The position numbers and the translations under genes were made by a program. 64,000 nt of DNA. It comes from Tetrahymena thermophila SB210 (Eukaryota > Ciliophora > Oligohymenophorea > Hymenostomatida > Tetrahymenidae). Below, in pieces: positions 1-14,000 of this stretch (the first letter of the stretch is position 1; every line of letters starts with the position of its first letter). The stretch covers positions 62,001 to 126,000 of the forward strand of contig NW_002476559.1 of assembly GCF_000189635.1 (NCBI RefSeq). The letters run 5' to 3'. Under the pieces are notes generated by a model. The model was not told the origin of the DNA, ran no database searches, and worked only from the letters and a program-made list of their open reading frames with translations.

Positions 1-3000
1 TCTCCTCCATCTACAATTAAAATAATTCTCCATTTCCTTGAATATGAGTAAAATTCTTCACTAATAAACACTGTTGGAATATCAGGTCTTTTAAATTAGA
101 AAGTAAAGTCGCAAGCTCTACTGAATATTGCATCCCTTTATTTACCATATTCTTCTTTCAATGACTATTTTATAAGATTAGAACTAGGCCACTCTTTTTT
201 AGAAAGCTCAATATTTTCAATTTCAGTGAAAACAATATCGTCTTCATCAAACATTCCTTCATTTTACACCCTAAATATATTTAAATTACTTTAACATATA
301 TCCCATTTTAAATGTATTTTACTTCTAAGCGCTCTTAGTTGGAGTTTCTTTCATCAAATTTGGAGTTTTATCAAAGTAAGGAGTTGTGTAGGCTAGATGG
401 CTCTTTAGAGATTTTATTTCTTTATCAAAAGGCATATAAATTTTATCAAATTATTGTATACTCAGATACTGGCTCTCAAAAAATGAGCACAATTCGACTA
501 TGTTTCTCCCGAAGTAAACTGGAGCTTATTTGCTTAGCCAGATAAATAGTCTCTCTAAATGATCTAATGTGTCAAATTTTAAGCAAGTTTCATTAACAAG
601 AGTAAAAATTAAGTCTGAATTCAATTCAACCAATTCTATTAAAGAAAGAAAAGTTTTTTTAATTTAAAATCTAAAATAAAAAAATATTTTAATCAATTTA
701 CATTGTATTTTTAGATCTTCTGTTTTTTCTATTATTTCAATAGAGTTATTAGAGAAATATAAAATGCAATAGTTTTATAATAGCTTTAAAACTCCAAACA
801 GCAAGCTTAAAGACTCATCATCTTTCCTATTAGCAAAGTAATTTGGTAAATACTCGCTTAAAATCAAGAAATCAATTAATTTTTCACTCGTCATCTTTGG
901 AATTATGACTTTGATGATCTTTATTTTTATAAAAAAATAGCCTTAAAAAAAATACTTTTTAAATAAAATAAGAAGCTAGTTTTACAACTTAAACAAGGAA
1001 TTCCCATGTTTTAGTGTAGAGAGCGCAATTAAGTGTTTATTAAGCTTGTTTAAATGACATTTCTTCCCATTCATGAGCAGGAAGCTCATTAAAATACATC
1101 CACTTAAACATAAGTCTGACAGCTTCGTTATTGAAATTATTTTATTTTAAAGTAAAATGAGTAAATTTTTGCTCATTAAACAGTTTTCTAAAATATTCAG
1201 AGTAATGGCTAACAACTACTTTGTGCAATTTATAAAAGGCATCTTAATCCTAAGTTTTATTGAAAACAAATTTAACAAGGCCTGGTCTAAAATATTTAAT
1301 TTGATTACATTTTCTAGCGAAAGAGTAAAATCACAGTGCTCTCCAGTGTTCCAATATTTTTAATAATCTGATTTAAATGGTTCTTTGCAGCATTTATAAA
1401 TTTTTTCTATTTCTTTTAACTTTTGAGCTCTTTTGTTTGGATCTTTGAAATTTCTTGAATCCAGCAATATTTTTTAAACCTAAATAAAAATTTTAATTTT
1501 AATTTTATTTTACAAAATTAAAAAAAATCTCACTCTTAACCTGTTAGATGGAAGCTTGCTTTCTTGATTTTAAGGAAGTTTTGCTAAATTTTCATACTGA
1601 GCAAATGTATGCTTTACTCCTTTGAAATAAAACCTTTCTTATTGAGAAAAAGGGTTGTTGTTAACTCCAATTGAGTTATTAGAAAAACTACCGTTTAGCA
1701 AAGTAGTTTGAGAAACTATATTATTACTTTATTATTATAAAGACATTTTTTCTAAATTTTGATTGTCTAATAAAGCTATATTTTAATTATTCAAAGTTAT
1801 GGGATTTTGAACTAAATTTTGAATAGGGTTTTAAATCAAATTTTAAATTTGGTTTTGAGCTAAATTTTATATTGGGTTTTATATAATATTATTATTGTTG
1901 TTTATTGTAAGTGGTTATTGTGGTATGATAGATTAAATGGAATTATTATTAAAGTTACAAGAAGCATTTTGAAATAAATTAAGTGGTTCAGAAGAGGTAT
2001 TCATTTATTGAATAGATGGAAAAATTTGATTTTGTTAGTTAGAACTTGCAAGACTTTAATTTATTTAATTAAAATTATTAATGCTATTATTCGTATTTTT
2101 GATAGAGTTGTTGTTATTTATTGCATAGGTATTCTCATTATTCTACTAAAATAAGTTTGTGCTTAGTAAGATTGGATTTTACAATGATTTATTTTCTGGT
2201 TTTCCTTCATATTAGAAAAGATCTTTTTTACCTGTATTCCAAATATCTTTAGCTTTGTTATTTTTATTGAAAATATTTTTATCACTATTAGAGGTTGTAG
2301 CAAATATGCTACCAGCTTAAAGAGTGTTGTCAGCTTAATTGCAAAATAAATTAGATGGTTTGGTATTTCCATTGAAAATCGTTTGTTGTTAGTTTTGACT
2401 TTAGTTAGTTTGAATTATAATTGGATTCGGAGTTTATTTAAAAATATTATTTTGTGGGTTTTAAAACAAATTTTGAGATGGTTTATCAGGAATTATTTAT
2501 TTTACAGGCTATCTATCAGTAAAAAAAATGTCTTTAGTTTCAGTAAAGTTATTACTTGGTCCAAATTATCTACTTTTATTTCCACTATCAGCGAAAAACG
2601 ATTGATCTTATTCTCCAAAAGAAAATATTTACTTCTATTTTTGCGAAGATCCAAAATTTTATCTTCTATGTTCACTTCTAAAATTATCATCTTTGTATAT
2701 AGAGAAATCTTTTTCATTAGCCTCCCATATTGAATCCATGTGCTACTGATGCTAACCCTTACTTCTTTTTTCAGAGTAGTAGCTATAAGGTTGATTTTAG
2801 TTTACTTGCTAAGAAAAAAAATTATCTTATCCACTACTATTCTAACTATATTATGCAGAAGACATTGTTCTTTTATCGTTGCTATTAGGAATTCTATTTT
2901 CTTTGTTGCAAGAAGAACTTAGTCTATTTTTAAACAAGCTATTGCTTCTTCTCACATCTGGACTATCCCTCCTAGATTTTCTTATTTATTTTTAAAATAA

Positions 3001-4458
3001 AAGAATAAATTATTTATTTTTTTTAATATGGACTTTAAAATTTAAAATATAAAAAAAGCTATTTAAAAAGTATTCTCTGTCTTTTCTTCTATGATCTTTT
3101 AGAATAATTTGTTTTGCTTTTTTTGTAAATTTTAATTAAATTTATTTTGTTTACTTAGCACTTGCCCTGCCATTTTGAACTGGATGAAAAGATTGTCTCA
3201 TAATCAATGAATATGTGTGGTCTATATCCACAAAATTAAATCCGAAATGGTTATAATGAGAGATATCAGCCTCTATTTTGTGAAAGAATTCAATCTCACA
3301 TTTATTGTTTGATGGTTAAATGCCAGAATCCTTTAAGAGCTGATATGGTATTTTAAATTTGAAATTCAACTTTTCATCAATCTGTCCTCTACCAGGACCA
3401 ATTACAATTTCCTAATTTAGTCATTTATTTATTTAAAAATATTTTTAAATTTTGCTATAAAGTAATTATTTTACCTTCATATTAAATTAATCAATTATTT
3501 TTAAAGCATATAAATTAATAGGCTCTTAAGATATATATCTATTGAGTCTTCCTTAAATTAAATAAGATTCCATTAAGGTATCATAAGAAAATTCAATTAT
3601 TTGAAGAGGTTTTGCAGAGAGCATAAAGCAAGACCTTAAAACATCAGTATGTGTCTTAATTAAGTGGATTTTCATATGAGTTAGTTTTTTATTATACTAA
3701 ATTTCCTTTTTATTGTCCAAATAAATCTAGTTAAAAAGATAGTGAATTGCTTCTTCTACTTCAGAGCGATTTGTAGAATATTAATTCATTTACATTTCTT
3801 ACTTGCAAAAAATAATATCTTCTTCACCACAAAACATCTCACATTTTTTGTAAAGAGCTCTTTTGTCTTCTTGCTCTTTTTAATTTCCTTTGAGAATCTA
3901 ATCAAGAATTTAAATTGAAATTTATTGGTCTTCACTCAGTATTTCCTATGCATATTCTTTCCTCTATCTGTTGATGCCTTAATAAAAAATATCCAAAAAA
4001 TCCTTAAACTCGCATTCTTATATCATTTCTATATAATCAATCAGTCTTCTGTTATTAAATATGTTTGTCTGTTATAAATTGTTGATTGGCTTTAAGTTAA
4101 AGAAGACCTATTTATGTATTTATTTGTATATTTATTTATTATCAATTGCTCAAATAAGTGTTTTCAAATATTATTAAAAACAGTACTTAATTAATTAAAG
4201 TATTTGTTTACAAATCAATTTATCAAAAATCAAAAATAATGAAATATTTATTTATTTATCTTTAATAACAATCATTCTAAATAGTAAACACAATACCAAA
4301 TTTTTCAATTTTGAATTTGATTTGGATTTCTCCCGCAATTATATTCAACTTCAATATATTCACAAAATCAAAAATTTATTATATTATAATCAAATTACTT
4401 CATGAAGCATCCAAGTTAAAAACACTCTGTATTGTCAGAATTCATTAAGTTACCTCAT
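1..4458 (-). CDS. BTB/POZ-domain protein, Asn/Gln-rich, 3' end outside window
   Basis: The gene is read on the minus strand with TAA/TAG as Gln. From the 5' side: a tentative first exon at ATG 4458, an acidic/charged N-terminal region (about 4090-3490), a segment ending near 3170, a long Asn/Gln-rich low-complexity region with scattered FG and NLFQNP-like motifs (about 2950-1545), then a BTB/POZ domain (about 1280-960). The BTB call rests on HCDFTLSLEN, then DAFYKLHKVVVSHYSEYF after a short intron; removing that intron is what makes the fold contiguous. Further exons follow, and the last one in the window contains FYSYSRKWRIILIVDGG, which resembles the start of a MATH/TRAF-type domain. BTB domains mediate dimerisation and often recruit cullin-3 ligases; a substrate-adaptor role is inference. 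The first two exons are weakly supported, and the stop codon lies beyond base 1. Confidence 0.68.
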
Positions 4459-5079
4459 ACTAGCTAATAAATAAATAAAACTAATTGTAAAATAATTTTA
4501 AAAAAAACTTTAAACATCAAATATAAAATAAGTAAGTTATTTTATTTCACAATAATAAATAATTTAATAAATTCAAAAATATTAAGAAAATACAAACAAT
4601 TAAAATAAAATAATAATTTTGCTTCTTTTTGTAATTTAACAGAAAAGTTATCAAGCAATAAAAAAATAATTGTAAGTAAATATTTTAGATATCAAATTAA
4701 TATATTAATTTCTTAAAAAATAATTTAATTTTAAAAAAATATAATCATTGAAAATATTTCTAAATGTTAAATAAAAATCATTTAATTTTGTAGAAAAATT
4801 AAAAAATTAATTTAAATTTCATCTAATTTATTATAATTTAATTGATTTAAATCTCAAATTAAAAAAAAATTTAATTTTGTTAATTTACTTTAAATTAAAA
4901 ATAAATTGAATTTTTTAATTGTCTAATTTTCAAAAAGTAATTTAATCAAACAAAATTTGTTAATGCATTTTATATAAAATTATTTATTTCAAATTTATAT
5001 TTTCTTTTACATTAATAAAAGAAAGAATAAATAAAATATTTAGAATTTATTTCTATTCTAAATTGTTTAGCTGCTTTTA
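4459..5079. other. Intergenic spacer between BTB gene and gene A
   Basis: Very A+T-rich DNA with homopolymer runs and no coding frame that could be supported on either strand. It lies upstream of the BTB gene and downstream of the TGA that ends gene A, so it should hold one promoter and one 3' end. No specific motif was recognised. Confidence 0.6.
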
Positions 5080-8000
5080 TCATTTTTTTTTACTAGCTTA
5101 TGCTTTCGATTGAGTCGCTGGGTGATTAGGTTTAGTACTTGAGTTCTGATTTTCTGCTTTATGGATGAATACTGGATGAGTGGATATACTTTTATTTTGG
5201 TTATTTGTGCTAGTTTAATCATGATTTTAGTGGTTGTTGTTATTAAATGTATTTTAATTGTTATTGTTATGAAGAATCTGATTTGATTTATTCAAATATG
5301 CTGATGATTGATCGTGAGGCATTTCTAACTTTTTATTAACTAAATGAGTTGTATCTTTGAGATCTTCATGAATATGTTAATAATGACTATTATTTGCTTA
5401 ATGATTATTATTATTTAATTAGATTGATGGTTTAAAATGACTTATGCCGTGAGTATTTTTATTTTATTTATCTTCTTTTTCTAATTAGGTTTATGAAGTA
5501 ATTTCATTATTTAATAGATTTTCATATTTTTATTTGAATTCTTCTAGCTACTCCTGTTTATCGATAAATATTTTGTTTTAAAAGAAATAATCAATCAAAT
5601 CCAAATTATGCTAAAATCTTCTTAAATCTTTAGCTACCTGAATCTCTTTATGGATGTCAGATATTGAGTTAAAATTTTTCTCTAGGATACTTTTGTAGTA
5701 AAGAGTTGACTTTATGCATTTCAGCTACTCTACTAAATTATACTTAAGAAGATTAGACTCATACTCTTATAGCTTCTTTTGATATACAGGGAGTACTTAA
5801 TTTCTCTTTTTTGTGTTTAATGCATTAAAGTCTTCTTAGCCCAGACGAGATGGAACTACTGTGAGGAATTTATAAAGATTTATCACAAACATCAAACAAG
5901 AAGTTATAATAGAAAACAAAACGTTAATTGTGATAGTATTGTTTTTAGCTAAATAAATTATTTGAATGATGATTTAAGGAATATTTTCAAATAAGATGCC
6001 TATAAATGTGCTTACTATTTTTTAATTGTACATCCTTTTTTTGTAAGTTATTGAATTTGATGGAGAAATAATATTTAAAACTTCTGCAACTGCTTAAAAT
6101 TAGACTAAATTGCAAATCTGATAGAGTTTATCTATACGACCAGTAACTAATTTTCCATATGTCGATTCACCTGAAAATGTTAATATGTACAAAATCACAT
6201 TGAATAATAAGTGAATAGATAGAGCTGTAAAAGAAATCCAAAAAAGAACTCGCTCATCGCATGTGTACAAAGAATACAAAAAAGAAATATCTGTAAAATA
6301 GTCGAATCTGGTTATTTAACTTTATATGAAAGAAATTGAGTAATTCAAGTACCAAGTGTTTAGCCAATTCAAATCAATCAAAAATTATTTTGTGGAGTTT
6401 ATGTAATTATTTGGAAATGCGGTTTAACAATCAGGTTTGAATTCAGGGATAAGGTGATTGACAAATTCAAGGCAGAGGACGAATAAATCTGCTTCAATAA
6501 TAAATGTAAGCAATCCATATACACCGTACATTATATAAGAATACCAAGAGATACCTTAATGGCAAGCTATTTAATTGTAAGTTGAAAAGAAAATGACTCC
6601 AAATATGCAGACAAACTGATAAATAGGAAAGAGGAATCTAAGTAAATTAAACCTTGCTTATTGTATTGAGCCAAACTGTCTCTCAAGTAAGATAACAGAA
6701 TGATCAAATCTGAATTGCATGGGCTGAGTTTGGAATATACTAAAGATGAAGTATCCTATTTGACCTATGAAATATTTAATGTAGCTTGAGAAAGACTTCT
6801 CACGATAATTCTGAACTATCATTTTATAGCTATTGAGTGTCAAATAATTTCCTATAGAAGTATTCTCAATCAATTCAAAATCTACTTCTATTTATGTATT
6901 ATATGAAAGAGGTGCATAGTAATTTATGACGTACCAACTTTTTACAAACTAAATGCTCATGTTTTTAAGTAAGATTGCTGATGGTGGAACTCTATTTAAA
7001 TAATAAAGTAATGTAAATTCATCCAAGTTTTTTTATTTTAAAATATCGTCTGAGATAGTTATCTTCAATGGTAAAAAAGCTTGTTCTACTTATTTGATTT
7101 CAATTAATTAGTTCATATTTTCTAAAAAAAGGACATCTCCACTCACACCATTTTCTCCTAATTATTCGCTTTTAAAATCCTAGAAATAAAACTCATTAAA
7201 GTGAGGAAAGTAAAATTTATCATAACTAAATATGTAATTCATTCCATGCTCTACCAGATCTAAATCGAAGAAGGCAAGATTATATGAATCAAAATTCAGT
7301 GCCTTTCCTTTTAATTAGTTAATTACCTTATCTTTCTTAATTTTACTTTTTTAAAACATTGAGTAAGGTGAGAAAATAAAGAATTTTTCTTGCTTTTCTT
7401 TGATTTTAAGCTTTTCTTCGTTAAACAACAAAAAGAAAAAGTGAAGTAAAACTTATAAATTTTAATTTTTAGACTGAATTAGCAACATCTATTACAAAAA
7501 AAGCTTAAAAAGACTCCAAAACTTATCTTCACTTCCATCACTATTTCCTATAAAATAATTAATTAATTAATATTCAAAATACTCTAACTATTTATTTAAA
7601 TTAAATATATTATGAAACTTCATATTGAATAAGAAAAAATTTCAATCTTAAAAAATTAACCTATATTTAAGAAAAACCTCGATAAATCAAAGATTTTTTG
7701 AATTTGTGGGTTGCGAGTTAACGAGGTTTTACGGTAATAAATAAAAATTAAAGATTTAATCCAAATTTTTATTAAAAATCAATTTAAATATTACTGTTTA
7801 ATGTAATAAAAAGTATTATTTTAAATTTGAATAAAGGTAAAAAGAAAATTTATTACTTAGTATTTCATTTCTTCTTTTAAATGCATTTTGAAGAAATCTG
7901 ATGAATTTAATTATGTTGATATTAGCAACGTACTTTTCTTAAGTGAAAAAATTGTATTTGTATTTTATATGCTCACACTCCAGTTTTTCAACATATTGCA

Positions 8001-11000
8001 ATTAACTTCCTTACTCAAAATCATGAGAAAAAGTATCTAGCTTAACCTTTTGAAGTTTTACAGAGGAATCGTTAAAAAATTTAAGCATGAAATCTATCTG
8101 TTTTAAATTTGGATTCTTCGAAAAGTCAATATACTCAATTGATTCCACCAATATTTCAAAGTTAATATTTTATAATTGTTTCTCATCTAGATTCATTTGT
8201 GACATGTATAAATTTTTAAGAGTTTTTTTTGTTCTTTCAAACATTTTGTTTAAGAATTCGAAATTATTTATGAACTCATTTCCACTTATATCAAAATTTT
8301 CTAACGTTAAAGGTGTCTAGGAAAAATCTATTTGACCTATCATTTCTTAAGTGGCCTACATATACGATATATTTAAGCTTTTTAGATTTATTGCTATCTT
8401 GAATAAGTCGTTAAAAAAGCTATAATCTAATATGCTTAAGTTGTAAGCAAAATCCAGTTTCTGTAAATTAGTAAATATAGCTTGTTTGTCTAGCTAGCTG
8501 ATTAAATAATTATTTAAACAAGTATTTCTAGCAATCAAACTTTTAAATTCTGCCTTTTTATTTAACTAATTTAAATTTGTCAAATCTGTTATAACATTAT
8601 TGTTAGATATATCAAGTTCTTCAATTTTTTCTGTTACTTTTTCATCAAAAAGAGAGTTTAAACGTTGGTAATTTAAATTGAAATCCTATACTAATAATCC
8701 CACAAAGCAAGAACTTTAAGTAATTATTTCAGGAGCATATTAAAAGCTATCGTGAACCAAATTTCCGCTGATATTCAGATACTTTAGCTTATTCGCTGGA
8801 ATATTTACAGGCTCTGACTGATAAGAATTTATGTGTTGTTAGTAACTTAAATCTAATTTTTCTAAATGAGGCGATGCTTTGAATATACTTGTTAAAAATC
8901 CCATGAAATACACAATTGAGTTCCTAGATAGATTTATTTCTCTTAAATGAGATGAAAGCTCAGAAAATTTAATTAGGTTTTGCTTAATATAATTATGATG
9001 AATTCCAAAATTAGAGACATTCACAATTTGAAGTTTTTTGCATTTCGTAAAAATACTGGATAAAATATGACCAGCAACTTGTTTTTGATTATTATCAGAT
9101 AAGTTTAGAATTTCTAATTCAGAACTTATTTCATTAAAGTGAACCTCTTCAAATTTTTTATCATCTAAATTCATATTGGAAAGATTTAAGTTTTTTAGCT
9201 TTGTGCATATTTTAAATATATTATTCAAAAATGCTATGCTTTGGAAGTTCTAATTATTAGATAAATTAAGATCAATTAATGATATTGGAAGAAGATCTAC
9301 TTTAAACATAGTATTGTTGTTTAGATTGCTGTTAGAAAGATTCAATATTTTTAAATGAGGAGCATTCAACAAAATTGCATTTATTAATTTAGATAAATTC
9401 ACTTAATTATCTGATAAGTTCACTTCTTCTAACATTTCAAAACTACATAAATGAATATGCATTTATTCTTCGAACATAACCTATTCAAAAAATTCTTATA
9501 CCTGCAACTACATCTTTTGCAAGCACATTTTTTGAATTAATTTGCATTTTGTGAAGGTGAAAATAATAAAAGCATTTTAAAAATACTTCCTATTACTTAA
9601 ATCTAGTACTTTTATAAACTGTATTAGATTTTCAGGCTCGAGAGTATCTAAATCTAAATTTAATTGTTCTAACATTTTTTTATCATTAATGTAATGAAGT
9701 AAAAGATATTTGACATCGATATACACGTTTTAATCCTCAATTACTTAGTCAAAAAAAAAGTTCCACTATTCTTTTGATTTAATTTGTGGTTTTGGACTAG
9801 AATCAGATTCATTTTCCTCCTTCCCTTACTTAACAAGGCTGTTTTCTTAGTTTATCATCTACTCAAATTTCTTGAAAAAAGAATAAAAATAAAATATGTT
9901 AACTGCCTCACTAAGGTGAATTCTCTATTCTTGGTTGAAAGTATATTGTTATTTTTTTTGCTGAATGCTCTAGTTTAGTAGACTCATTCTTTTCTCTTAT
10001 TTTTATTTGATAAATAAGTCAATGTGGACTATATTTGTAAGCGATAATGGTATAACCTACTAGGTCTTATTTTCTTACTTATCTTCTTCTTTGATTGTTT
10101 TGTTATGCTTAAAGTTAATCTCTTCCTTTGACATTCTGTACTAAGTAAGATTGAATGATTAGCAGATACCAAAATAATTAAGATAAGGAAATAAATCTGC
10201 ATTAGCATGGCGTTTTTAAAAGCGATAAATATTTAGATATCTATTTAGCTTCTTTATCAGCCAATCTGTTAAACTCCTTTTGTTTCCTTCATTTCCTTCT
10301 TAAATTCTAAAAATCTCTAATTCTGGAGAAACGTTATCAAATGAAATATTATCTATCTAAACTTCGTTTAAAGTTATTCCTTGCAAATTTATTATTTTTA
10401 AAGTTTTTGCTTTCCTCATAATTTCATTCAAAAAGTAAAAACGGGTCAGCTAACCACTGTTATCATTACTCGATAAGCTTACCTTTTCAAGGAAAGGACT
10501 TATTAATGAAAAGTCTACATTTTTTAACTTTTCATCAGTCAATTTCATTTAATCAAGACTCAATATTTTAAGTTTTTAGCATTTCTTCATCAAATCATTG
10601 AGTAAACCTAAGTTAGAAATATCAGGGTTTCCAGACAAGTCAAATTCTTCAAGTCCCTCACTTATCAAAGAAAAATTAACATTTTTTATTTTTTCTTATG
10701 TTAAAGAGCAATATCTCATGATGAATTACTTCAAATTGACAAGCTATTCAAACAATTTATTTAAAAAATCACATTTCTTTATTTAATAATTATTTGAAAT
10801 GTCAATTTTGATCAACTTATCATACAAGTGATCAAGTTTCAATAAGCTAATCTGCTAATCATCTATCTCTTAATAAGAAATCGTAAATTTTTTCATATTT
10901 TTGCAAATGATCAGTATTTCATTCACCTTCGACACCTCTGAGATTTTATTTTGATGAAAAATTATTTCTTCAATTTTCATATATTTTTCACTAGAAGAAG

Positions 11001-14000
11001 AATGCTTCAATACAATAGAAGGATTCGAAGGATGATTAGAATGAATTTAAGAATTATTTTAAGAGTGAGTAGCTATATCACCTTCCTCTATGTTGTTCAA
11101 AGATGACTAACTTTGTTTAATTTACGTTTGGGATTTCTCGCTTTTCAAATTGATGTTTAAATCTTTGAGCTCCAAATAAGTCAAATTCGGTTGATTTATT
11201 GTAGGAAGAATATCAATAAAATCCCCAAATTCTAAATTGTAATTTTAACTTATATTTAAATATTCTATTGAAACAGGAAACTTGATTTTCTTCAAATGAT
11301 GATTGGTAAGCTAGCACTAAGCCAAGTTGATTATTTTTAAAGAAGAAGTCTCGGTAATCAAAGAAGCAACTATTTCTATGCAGTCTGTTAGATTGTTATT
11401 ACTTAAATTAAGATTTTCCAAAGATTTGCTGAGCAAAGAAAAATTCACATTCTTTAATCTTGATTAGTTTATTTACATATCTTATAGAGCAAGTTTCTTT
11501 AGAAAGGTAGCCTTTGCCATAATATTGTTGAGAAGCGAAAAATCATCAATTTCTCTGTTTTTAGATAAATCTAATTCTTGAAGCTCCTTGGAAACTAAGC
11601 CAAAATTAATTGAACTGATTTTTTTCATATTAAGCAAGCATTCTCTCATTGTAAGTACCCTCAAATTTATAGCTGCTTAAAACACATCAGATAAATAAGA
11701 GTATGTGGTGTTTTCACGGATTCCATCTAAATTTAAATGAGTTAATTTATTAAAATCAATGATTTAAGTTAAATTCCCAACTAGCTAAGCATTTAATCCT
11801 ATTTTTACTGATTCCTTAATAATTAAAGAATATTCTTCAGTTTCAAAATTAGAAAAATCCCATCTATTTTCACAGAGTGATCTGTGCAGTTCATCATTGT
11901 TGATGAAAAAATACAATGACTGTCCTTTGATCTTTGTAAAACCCCTTAAATATGCAACAGCTGTTTGCAAATAATATTTTTAACTGTATCTAATATTCTC
12001 AACGATGCTAATAGGATACTTGCTTTAGAGAATTTTGTATGACTTTTATTGCCTGTATAGTTGCTAATACTCAATTTTTAATTCTTTTTCCTAAATAAAT
12101 CCTATCAAAATATTTATTAAGCTACAATTTACAACATTTAAGTCATCTTGATTAATAAATTTATCCAAGTCATTTATTAACTCATCTTATTTTATATCAA
12201 GCTTGGCCTTTTTTATTTAATCAATTTCTTATTTGCTATTCGCTTTCTTTACAAATATCCAGTACCTTTTTCAAAATAATTTCAACTTAAAAAATATAAC
12301 ATAAAGGAAAAATAATAATTTTAAAAGGTTTATCATTAACTAAAAATCAAAAATTTCAAAACTTAATAATAAAATTTTGCTAAGATCAAATTTTAAGCTT
12401 TTTTGGAAAAATGAAAATCAAATATCTTTCACTAAAAAAACTAATTAATTAATTAGTAGTAGTGAGTGATTAATTAAGTGAGTAATTTAAACCTTATTTG
12501 ATTAATTGAGTGAGTAATTTAAACATTATTTGATTAATTGAGTGAGTGATCAATGTATAAAATTTGTGAATATGTGTTTTACAAAAATTAACAATTATTT
12601 TTATATTCAATATTAATTTATAGCTTTTCATGGAAGAATAAAGTAAAAATGTTTAAATAATTAAAAAATTTTACTTAAATAGTATTTTTTCACTAACATT
12701 CTTGCCGATAATCGAAAGGTTTTTTCCTTGGTAAAATATAATTCTATTATAAATAAGTTTTGGATAATCTTGCTAACGCTCATAAAGCTTTTCAGCTTCC
12801 ATCATTTAAGAGTAAGCTCTATTATATTCTATAGCTGTCTAAAAGTTATCTTAATTGTTAGTGATGATTTTTTCTAGTTCAGATTTACTTAAAAAGTCTG
12901 AAGCAAAACTTGATTAGAAAGCATAAGGAGTAAATTCGTAATAAGTTTTAGAAAATAGATCCAATATGGTATATCTATAATGATTGATGTTAACATCATG
13001 CATCAAGGGAGTTTTTTTTGTTGCATGCATTTAAAAGAGGTGATAAATTTCTGAAGCAAGGAAATGAGATCTATAGATTATCATAAATTAAACTTTTTTA
13101 GATCCAATCAAATATTGCAAGTCTTTGAAACTTTCTTCTTCTACTACTGAAGCTAAAAATGAAATTTCATCAATTTTCTCTATAATAAAAAGCTGATTCA
13201 TCAAATCGCTAAATGATTTACTTGGAATTCTACCAGTATCTTTGAAAATGATACTATTTATGCTCATGTAATTCAGCTAAATTAAATTATATAGTTATTA
13301 TTGAGAAACATTGTTGTATAGCACATCACCCAAAATCAATAACTTATTATCCATCAAAGCATACTTTGTGTAAGTTTTATAGAAACTTAAGTTTTACTAA
13401 ATCTCTGAGATTTTGTTAATGTTTAATTAGTCATCCATTTTTAAAGGATTTATCAAATCTCCCCAAATTAAATCTTAAGCAAATTTTTTTTAGTCACCAT
13501 GTTGAAAAGATTTGATGAATGAAGGTTTTTCTATCTACTCATAATTAATTAGTCTGCATTCCTTTTCACAACCAAATTATTCACTATTTTAATTAAGAAA
13601 AGTTAAATACGAATGAATGATAAATTAAATAATTACTTCAAAAAATTGTTACCAAAATATTAATATTGCAAAATAATGCAAATAGTTGATTTTTATGATT
13701 AAATAAATAGCTTAAATCTTGCTTAAAATTAAGTAAGTGTTGAGGATATTTTTAAATCAACAAACAAATATAAATAAATAAATTGGTAAATTCATTTTAA
13801 TATTTAAATTCAACCGACAGCAAATTAATAAATTTAAAAAGTTTACATTAAATCTTGCTCTGACATTGTATTTTCTGTGTAGTGATGATGATGATGCTCT
13901 TTTTCTTTATCAGCTTCGAAATTGATAACTTCGTGTCCTTAGTTCATTTCTATTTATACTTATGATGATGCTGGGACAAGCTCTACTAATTATGGAAGGA

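Noticed and set aside
2383..2733. Plus-strand 116-residue reading frame
   Set aside because: It is antisense to the Asn/Gln-rich exon of the BTB gene; Leu/Ile-rich translations arise naturally opposite such sequence.
7673..7730. Inverted repeat as a transcription terminator
   Set aside because: It lies within an intron of an expressed-looking gene in a eukaryotic genome, and rho-independent terminators do not apply.
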